Shown here: positions 14,563 through 21,206 of the stretch, one piece after another
Numbering within the stretch: position 1 is the stretch's first letter
Layout of the letters: each line of letters opens with the position of its first letter
NCBI GenBank assembly: GCA_035454085.1
Contig: DAOTEJ010000042.1
Span: 1-21,206 of the forward strand
Source: DAOTEJ01 sp035454085
GTDB lineage: Bacteria > Pseudomonadota > Gammaproteobacteria > Burkholderiales > Burkholderiaceae_F
Reading direction: 5' to 3'
DNA length: 21,206 nt
Notes under the pieces: model-generated
Database searches by the model: none
What the model was told of the DNA's origin: nothing
What the model saw: the letters and a program-made list of their open reading frames with translations, nothing else
Translations under genes and position numbers: made by a program

Positions 14563-17500
14563 TCAGTCGAAGGCAATCGTATAAACCAGAGTGATCGCGT
14601 TGGTGGTGCCCGCACGAGCCACCAGAGAAAGCGATCTGCTCAGCTGGTAGGACAGGGCCAGGGCGTATTCCGCGCCGCTCAGTGCCTGCTCGAACGACAA
14701 CTGCATCGAATCGTTGATGCGCTTGCTCACGGCCAGCACTTCGGTGCCCACGTCCATGCTGCCGCGCAGGGAGCCCGCAACCGACTCGCGCGGCAGCAGA
14801 GAGTTGACGCCCTGGCTGCCGCGCACGGTAATTTCGTCCACGCCCAGGCTGCGCAGCAGATTGGTGGTGGCGGCATCGGTCTGGCGGCCCAGCAGCGCGC
14901 TGGCCGCGGTGGCGAGCATGGCGCGGTCCTGTCCGGTCGCATTCGCGGGGCGGCCCAGCACCAGCCAGTTGAGCCTTTCCTGCTCGCTCATCGCTGTGTC
15001 GGAATACAGGCGGATCTCCGGTCGGGCGGCCGTGCCGGTGATCGCCACGCCCACTTGCACCGGCAAGGCAGGCCGGATGGCCAGGACGTTGAGCGCGGGA
15101 TTGTCGAGCGGTCCCTGGAAGGTGACGATGCCGCGCTCGATGTTGAGCCGCTGGCCGTAGGCCGCGAAGACGCCACCCACCGTCTCGACGGTGCCGGTGG
15201 CGCGCAGCGGGTTGCCGCCGCCACCGCGCAGCCGCACCTGGCCTTCGAGCCGTGACTCCACGCCCGAGCCGCGCACGTAGAAGCGCGGGCCGAGGCCGGC
15301 CTGCACGTCGAGTTGCACGCTCATCGGCGGACGCGCGGCGGCGGTGCGGTCGGCCTCGTTGCGCACCACCACCACATCGTCGGGCAGGCTCGCCTCGCGG
15401 CGCATGCCGTCGAAGTCCACGAACGCGCCGTCGGCGGCGAGCCGCGCCTTGAGTTCCGCGCGGCGGTAGTCGTAGAGGGCCAGCTCGGCCGAGCCCGAGG
15501 CAACGATCCAGCGCGTTGGCAACTGCAGCACGGGCATGCGCTCCGCGCGCAGTGAAAAGACTCCGGTCCCCGAGTGCAGCGCCAGTCGACCGAAGCCGCT
15601 GACGCTGCCCGGGGTCGGCGGCAGGCCCGCCGCGGCACGCGCTTCGGCCGGCGCCACGCGGGGCGCGCCCACGAACGACAGCTTCTGCAGCACCAGCACG
15701 CCGTCCTCGAGCGTGACATCGGCGCTTCCGCCCTCGAAGCGCAATCCCTGGTCCACCCAGGCCAGCCGCAGGTCCTCGGCCCGCGCCTGGCCCTGCGCAT
15801 CGGGATCGTCCGGCGTGCCGCGCACGCGCACCTGTGCGCGCAGACGGCCGTCGATCTGGACGTTGTCGCTGATGATGGGTCCCAGCCAGGCCAGGCTGAG
15901 CAAGTCGGCGTCGGCCTCGAGCTCGATCGGGCGTTCGCGTGCGAGGCGCCAGGCCTTCGGGTCGACCCAGGCCGAGAGCTTCGCGCTGGCCTGCCCGAGC
16001 GACTGGCCGCGCATCAGAAACTCGGCACGCAACTGGTCGTCGCGCACTCTGGCCTCGAGCCTGAGGTCGCTCAGCCCCACGGGCGTGAGTGCGGCCACGC
16101 CAAAGTACAGGTCGCCGGACTCGCGCTCGACGGTGACGTGGCCGTTGAGCTGCGGCGTGGCGGCCAGATCCCACTCGCCGCGCAGGCGCAGGGGCACCCG
16201 TCGCTCGGTACGCGCGGCGCGGCGCGCTTCGCGCGCGGAGGGATCGAAGGTCTGCGGGCGCAGCCGCTCGAAGCGGCCCGAGGTGCGCCGCGTCGCGCCC
16301 GACTGCTCCCAGCGCGCCGCGATCACGCGCACCCGTGCCAGGCTGAAGTCGAAGGGGCCGGCGGCCAGGCTGGGCGCGCCGGCTGCGCGGGCCGAGTCGG
16401 CCGGCACTCCTCGATCCCAGACCAGTTCACCGGGGCGCTCGAGCTTGAAGTCGATGGGCTTGCCGGCTTCGGCGCTGAGCACCTCGCCGCGCCACTGCGG
16501 ATCCCGCCACGCTCCTCGCACCTGAGCCACGATCGCCTGCTGCTCGCTGGTCAGGCCGGTGAGTTGCAGGCGGTGCTCGGCCAGCCGCCCCTCGGCCGTG
16601 ATGCGCAGTTGCGGAAAACTCAGCAGGGGCGAGGCGTGAACCAGCTCCTTGACCTGCAACTCGCCGTTGAACTCGGCGTCGGGCTGCCACGCGCCGCGCG
16701 CCTGCAGGCTCGCGCTGCCGGCGCGCAGCTCGCCCGGCAGCACGAGATCGCGGGCCGTGGCCTGCACCTCGAAGGCCGGATGGCGCAGCGGGCCGCTGAG
16801 CACAGCGTGCGCCTGCAGGCTGCCCCCCACCGCAGGATCGAGCTCGGCGAGCCGTGGCACATCGAGCTCGAGATCGAGCTTGCGTCCGGCGCCCAGTGCG
16901 CCGTTTGCGCTCAGCCGGGCCTCGCCCGAGCGCAGGGCGGCGTCGACCTCGAGGGAGTCGCCCTGCACCGCCAGCCTCGCCTGTCCTTCCAGCGGGTGGC
17001 CGAGCAGGGTCGAATCGCGCACCGACAGCGAGGCGCGGCCGCCAGGCTGCGCGCCCCAGCGACCATCGACCTCGACCTCGCCGGTCAGGCGCGTGGCCAG
17101 CCCGGGGGCGATCTGCGCCAGATCGAGCGCGCGCACTTCTGCGCTGAGTCGCGCGCGGCGCTCGCCGCCGGTCTGCACCTCGCCCTGCACCCGCGCCCAG
17201 CCCTGGCCCAGGCGCAGCTCCGAGGGTGCGATCGCCAGGCGCTGGCCCTCGAGGCTCAGGTCGAAGCGCGCCGACAGCGGCAAGCCCTGGGCGTTGGCCA
17301 ACTCGCCCTCGAATCGGTTGCGTCCCGCGGCCAGGGTGTAGGCCAGCCGTCCGCCGAGCGCAGTGGGCTTGAGCGTCGACCACAGCTGGCGCGCATCCAC
17401 GCCGCGCAGGCGGGCCTCGACGCTGAGTTGCGTCGCCTGCGACCACGCCACGCTGCCCTGGGCCGAGCCGCCGGCGCCGCGCAGTTCCTCGACCTCGATG

Positions 17501-18534
17501 TGCAGGCCCTGGGCGCTCCAGCGCAGCATGCCCTTGGCCGAGCGCGCCGGGATGCGGTCGCGGTCCAGCGGCCCGGCGGTGGCGTTGACGAGCTCGATCG
17601 GCCCGGACAGCACCAGGCCGTCCTTGCCCTCGGCGGCCTTGAGCACTGCGCGGCCGTCGAGCCTTGCCTGCGGTGCATCGAACCACTCGGCCAGCTCGAC
17701 GCCGGTGAGGGCCAGGTTCACGCCACCCAGCGGCACGAGCTCGAAGGGCAGGATCTGTGCGTCGAGCGATCCCTGCGCCTGCGCCGCGCGCAGCTGGGCC
17801 TGCAGGCGCAGGCGTTCGAGGCTCTCGCTCGCCGTCCACCGGGCGCTTCCCGCGTGGCCGGCCAGCGTGGAGCTGAGCTCGCCCGACAAGGCCAGGGCGT
17901 AAGGACGGCGGGCCTCGATGCGGCCCGCGAAGCCGGTGTGCACGCTCTTCCAGCGCGCCTGGCCCGAGGCGAGCTCGATGGCCTGGGCGTCCCAGCGGCC
18001 GCTGGCCTGCACCTCGGCCAACACCAGGGGCTCGGACCCGCGCGAGCCCAGCGTCAGTTCGCCCAGACTCAGCCGCGCGAAGCTCAGCTCGAGCGGCAAG
18101 GCGAGGCTTGCGGGCGGGTGCGCGGGACCGGGAGTGGCCACCCAATCCACCGCAACGCGGGCCGCGCTCGCGGACTCGAGGTCCACGCGCCCCGTCCAGG
18201 GCGCGAACTCGCGGGGGACGACGCGCAGTTGGTCGATCTGCACGCGCCAGTCGTGCGTCTCGACCCCGAGGCGACCGAGGCCGAAGCCCTCGTGCAGCGA
18301 TCCCTCGACGCGCTCGGCGCGGATCTGTACCCCGGGCAGGGCGAGATCGGCCAGGTGAATCAGTGTCTTGAGGCCGCTGTTGCTGTGTGTCAGCCAGGCC
18401 AGGGCGACGGCCACCGCCGCCACGGCGGCCAGGAAAGGCAGCAGCATGCCCAGCGCCGTGCTCCACCACGGATGCCTGCGGCGCGCCGGGGGGGCGGGCG
18501 GCTCGGGCGCGGGCGGGGGGGTTGGTTCGGACAT
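14563..18534 (-). CDS. tamB: Translocation and assembly module inner-membrane component TamB (DUF490)
   Basis: This 1323-residue envelope protein is close to E. coli TamB in size (about 1260). After a Pro-rich cytoplasmic tail and RRRHPWW, a single membrane helix (about 24-48) anchors it in the inner membrane. A very long periplasmic stretch of repeated amphipathic beta-strands follows, as in the TamB/AsmA lipid-transfer groove. The last 350 or so residues are the DUF490 domain, with VGGVFAAYGQRLNIERG and QGPLDNPALNVLAIRP near 1115-1155 and LNWLVLGRPA near 1190. TamB works with TamA in outer-membrane protein assembly, and more recent work on the family points to phospholipid transport to the outer membrane. 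The ATG at 18534 lies one base after the tamA stop (TGACATG), so translation is coupled. Expression depends on the tamA promoter region. Confidence 0.95.
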   Translation of the reverse strand: MSEPTPPPAPEPPAPPARRRHPWWSTALGMLLPFLAAVAAVAVALAWLTHSNSGLKTLIHLADLALPGVQIRAERVEGSLHEGFGLGRLGVETHDWRVQIDQLRVVPREFAPWTGRVDLESASAARVAVDWVATPGPAHPPASLALPLELSFARLSLGELTLGSRGSEPLVLAEVQASGRWDAQAIELASGQARWKSVHTGFAGRIEARRPYALALSGELSSTLAGHAGSARWTASESLERLRLQAQLRAAQAQGSLDAQILPFELVPLGGVNLALTGVELAEWFDAPQARLDGRAVLKAAEGKDGLVLSGPIELVNATAGPLDRDRIPARSAKGMLRWSAQGLHIEVEELRGAGGSAQGSVAWSQATQLSVEARLRGVDARQLWSTLKPTALGGRLAYTLAAGRNRFEGELANAQGLPLSARFDLSLEGQRLAIAPSELRLGQGWARVQGEVQTGGERRARLSAEVRALDLAQIAPGLATRLTGEVEVDGRWGAQPGGRASLSVRDSTLLGHPLEGQARLAVQGDSLEVDAALRSGEARLSANGALGAGRKLDLELDVPRLAELDPAVGGSLQAHAVLSGPLRHPAFEVQATARDLVLPGELRAGSASLQARGAWQPDAEFNGELQVKELVHASPLLSFPQLRITAEGRLAEHRLQLTGLTSEQQAIVAQVRGAWRDPQWRGEVLSAEAGKPIDFKLERPGELVWDRGVPADSARAAGAPSLAAGPFDFSLARVRVIAARWEQSGATRRTSGRFERLRPQTFDPSAREARRAARTERRVPLRLRGEWDLAATPQLNGHVTVERESGDLYFGVAALTPVGLSDLRLEARVRDDQLRAEFLMRGQSLGQASAKLSAWVDPKAWRLARERPIELEADADLLSLAWLGPIISDNVQIDGRLRAQVRVRGTPDDPDAQGQARAEDLRLAWVDQGLRFEGGSADVTLEDGVLVLQKLSFVGAPRVAPAEARAAAGLPPTPGSVSGFGRLALHSGTGVFSLRAERMPVLQLPTRWIVASGSAELALYDYRRAELKARLAADGAFVDFDGMRREASLPDDVVVVRNEADRTAAARPPMSVQLDVQAGLGPRFYVRGSGVESRLEGQVRLRGGGGNPLRATGTVETVGGVFAAYGQRLNIERGIVTFQGPLDNPALNVLAIRPALPVQVGVAITGTAARPEIRLYSDTAMSEQERLNWLVLGRPANATGQDRAMLATAASALLGRQTDAATTNLLRSLGVDEITVRGSQGVNSLLPRESVAGSLRGSMDVGTEVLAVSKRINDSMQLSFEQALSGAEYALALSYQLSRSLSLVARAGTTNAITLVYTIAFD

Positions 18535-18535
18535 G

Positions 18536-20332
18536 TCAGAAGGCCAGGGTCACGGCGAACTGCACCCGCACCTGCTTGAACCGCTCGCCGTAGGCCACGT
18601 CGATGGCGAAGGGGCCGGCCGGCGTGCGCACCCGCGCGCCGAGGCCGTAGCCCCAGGCGAGGCTGAGGTCGCGCACGCGCGCGGCGGCGTCGCCCACGTC
18701 GACGAACGCGGCCACGCCCCAGTCCGAGATCCAGTGCACGTATTCGAGCGAACCCACCGCCAGCGATCGTCCACCCACCACGGCACCGTTCTCGTCCACG
18801 CCCAGGCTCTGGAAGTCGTAGCCGCGCACCGAAGTGGCTCCGCCGGTGCGGAACAGGAAGGTGTTGGGGACGTTGGCGGTGGACTCGGCGTTGACGTAGC
18901 CAAGCTCGGTGCGCAGCACGAACACGTCCTTGCTGCCCACGGGCAGGAACTGCACCAGTCGGCCGTAGGCGCGCTGGAAGCCGTCGCCCAGCGACGCTCC
19001 CGAGGCGCCCAGGCTGCCCTGCAGTTGCAGCAACTGGCCCGAGCGCGGGTTGGTCACGCTGTCGACGTCGCGATAGATCCAGTTGACCGTGCCCGACAGC
19101 GTGTTGATGCGGATCGGCGCGGTGTCGGGGACGGTGCGCTTCTCGTTGCCGAAGTTGATCGTGTAGGTGGTCTCGTGGTTGCGGCCGAGGCGCTGCCCCA
19201 GCAGGCGCGTGGTCGAGGCGCCGACCCCCATGCGGCGCACGCGCTGGTTCTCGATGTCGCTGTCGTCGAACAGCACGCCCACCGCATCGCGCCACACGCC
19301 GCCGCGCAGCGGAAAGAGCAGTTCGGCGAAGCCGTAGCCCCCGACCTGGTCGACGCGCGCGCCGGCCTGCAGGGTCCAGGGGCGGTCGAACACCATGGCC
19401 TGGCGGTAGAGCACCTCGAAGTGCGCCCCGGTGTCGCTGGCGTAACCCAGGCCGACCGACAGGCGCCGGCGCTGGGCCTCGGTCACGGTGACCAGCACGG
19501 GGGTGAGATCGGGATGCTCCGGGTCGAACTGCGGGGTCACGGTCACGCCCGTCAGGAAGGGGCTTGCCTGCAGTCTGACCGTGAAGTCGTTGAGCGCGGC
19601 GCGGTCGTAGGGCTGGCCCGGGCGCAGCGTGTTCAGTGACTCGATCACGTTATCCGGGAAGCGGGCCAGGCCCTCGATGCGCAAGGGCCCGAAGGTGTAG
19701 GCCGGGCCGCTGTCGACGGTCAGCTCCACGCGCGCGCGCTGCCTGGGCACGTCGACCTCGACGCGCGAGGCGGCGATGCGTGCCGTGGCGAAGTCGTTGC
19801 TCGACAGATCCTCCACCACCCAGGTCTTGACCGCCTCCCAGGCGGGCGTGCGAAAGGCCATGCCCTCGACCAAGGGCCAGTCGCGCTTGAGTGCCTCCAG
19901 CCGCGCCGCGAAGCGCGGATCGGTGATCGCCCCTTCGAAGCGCAAGTCCACCTCGCCCACCACGACGCGCGGTCCCGTCTCGACGCGCAGGAGGTAGGGA
20001 TCGCGCTCGCCTGCCCCGGGCTCGAGCTTCAGGCGCGGCTCGAACCAGCCCTCGGTGGCCAGCGCCTCGCGCGCGTCGGCCAGCAGCACGCGCAGCGCGC
20101 GCTCCTCGTCTTCGTCGTCGGCCTCGGCAGGCACCCGGCTCGACTTGAGCAGGGGCGCGAGCACGCTGCCGGCGTCGGCATCGAGCTCCAGTCCGGGCGC
20201 CAGCACCGCCAGCGGACGCTCCGCCGCCTGCGCGGACAGTGCTGCCAAGGCTAGGAGGGCGGCGAACAGGAAGCGGAGCACGGGTGGGGAGGGTGGCGCG
20301 ACGGGACGGGGCAGGCGCTGCGATGCTAGCAA
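18536..20332 (-). CDS. tamA: Outer-membrane assembly factor TamA (BamA/Omp85 family)
   Basis: This is an Omp85-family protein of 598 residues from the TTG at 20332. A signal peptide (LRFLFAALLALAALSAQA) is followed by POTRA-type periplasmic domains, the clearest at about 115-205 and 212-285. A 16-strand-type beta barrel runs from about residue 290, with the lid-lock motif VRGY at 502-505 in loop 6 and a terminal Phe (VTLAF) as beta-signal. TamA forms the outer-membrane half of the TAM complex with TamB, encoded one base downstream. The start is uncertain. TTG at 20332 has AAGGGG just upstream, but GTG at 20281 would give a more compact signal peptide without a Shine-Dalgarno sequence. It diverges from clpB across about 90 bases. 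Confidence 0.93.
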   Translation of the reverse strand: MLASQRLPRPVAPPSPPVLRFLFAALLALAALSAQAAERPLAVLAPGLELDADAGSVLAPLLKSSRVPAEADDEDEERALRVLLADAREALATEGWFEPRLKLEPGAGERDPYLLRVETGPRVVVGEVDLRFEGAITDPRFAARLEALKRDWPLVEGMAFRTPAWEAVKTWVVEDLSSNDFATARIAASRVEVDVPRQRARVELTVDSGPAYTFGPLRIEGLARFPDNVIESLNTLRPGQPYDRAALNDFTVRLQASPFLTGVTVTPQFDPEHPDLTPVLVTVTEAQRRRLSVGLGYASDTGAHFEVLYRQAMVFDRPWTLQAGARVDQVGGYGFAELLFPLRGGVWRDAVGVLFDDSDIENQRVRRMGVGASTTRLLGQRLGRNHETTYTINFGNEKRTVPDTAPIRINTLSGTVNWIYRDVDSVTNPRSGQLLQLQGSLGASGASLGDGFQRAYGRLVQFLPVGSKDVFVLRTELGYVNAESTANVPNTFLFRTGGATSVRGYDFQSLGVDENGAVVGGRSLAVGSLEYVHWISDWGVAAFVDVGDAAARVRDLSLAWGYGLGARVRTPAGPFAIDVAYGERFKQVRVQFAVTLAF

Positions 20333-20339
20333 GCGGCCC

Positions 20340-20368
20340 CTTGCAAGGCCGGGTTCCGGCCCTATCTA
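20340..20368 (+). promoter_or_regulatory. Probable sigma-32 (RpoH) heat-shock promoter of clpB
   Basis: CTTGCA at 20340-20345 matches the sigma-32 -35 CTTGAA at five of six positions. After a 14-base spacer, CCCTATCTA at 20360-20368 matches the -10 CCCCATnTA with one change. Spacing and placement, about 50 bases before the clpB ATG, are right for a heat-shock chaperone. A perfect GGCCGG/CCGGCC hairpin with a three-base loop fills much of the spacer (20347-20361). No CIRCE (HrcA) element is seen. Confidence 0.65.
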
Positions 20369-20422
20369 AAGGGCCAAGACGCGCTAGGGCGCGCCACCCC
20401 AACGACACAGGCACAGGCACCC

Positions 20423-21206
<784 letters not shown>

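Noticed and set aside
15574..18579. A 1001-codon open frame antisense to tamB
   Set aside because: Low-complexity Arg/Ala/Gln composition, no motif, and it lies wholly opposite a well-supported TamB frame.

Overview
The window is a GC-rich, densely coded stretch of a bacterial chromosome. It most likely comes from a betaproteobacterium of the order Burkholderiales. The clues are strong G/C at third codon positions, an H-NS-family protein ending in the TWAGRGRKPKWL-type motif, the alaC-hom-thrC-moe/moa gene order, and a PIN-PhoH protein next to a Bcp peroxiredoxin. The order assignment is inference; I could not run a similarity search. I see no rRNA, tRNA, CRISPR array, insertion sequence, integrase or phage gene, and no gene-free stretch longer than about 180 bases.

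Left part, minus strand (1-2583): a PIN-PhoH ATPase cut by the left edge, a Bcp/PrxQ peroxiredoxin, and a small Mth938-domain (DUF498) protein. The last two form an operon read from a promoter in the divergent gap at 2584-2735.

Central plus-strand block (2736-9638): eight genes in one direction. alaC (alanine transaminase) is followed by a terminator-like hairpin, then hom and thrC (homoserine dehydrogenase and threonine synthase). Next come mobB, moeA, moaD and moaE (molybdenum cofactor synthesis and modification) and crcB (fluoride channel). Most junctions overlap by a few bases (hom/thrC, mobB/moeA, moeA/moaD, moaE/crcB), which suggests translational coupling. moaA, moaC, mobA and moeB are not in the window.

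Efflux block (9693-14031): a clear promoter with palindromic operator-like sequence over its start region drives a lipoprotein periplasmic adaptor and an RND pump. Neither an outer-membrane channel nor a regulator gene lies beside them. A terminator-like element and a small H-NS-family gene follow, ending in a bidirectional terminator.

Right part (14478-21206): tamB and tamA (the two-part TAM outer-membrane assembly system) run on the minus strand, separated by one base. Divergent from tamA is clpB, cut by the right edge, behind a sequence that fits a sigma-32 heat-shock promoter.

Nearly everything is recognisable housekeeping or envelope biology. I found no convincing undescribed system. 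The points most worth a second look are the operator-controlled efflux promoter with no adjacent regulator, fluoride export coupled to the Moco genes, the hairpin just before hom, and the peroxiredoxin without its usual nearby resolving cysteine.
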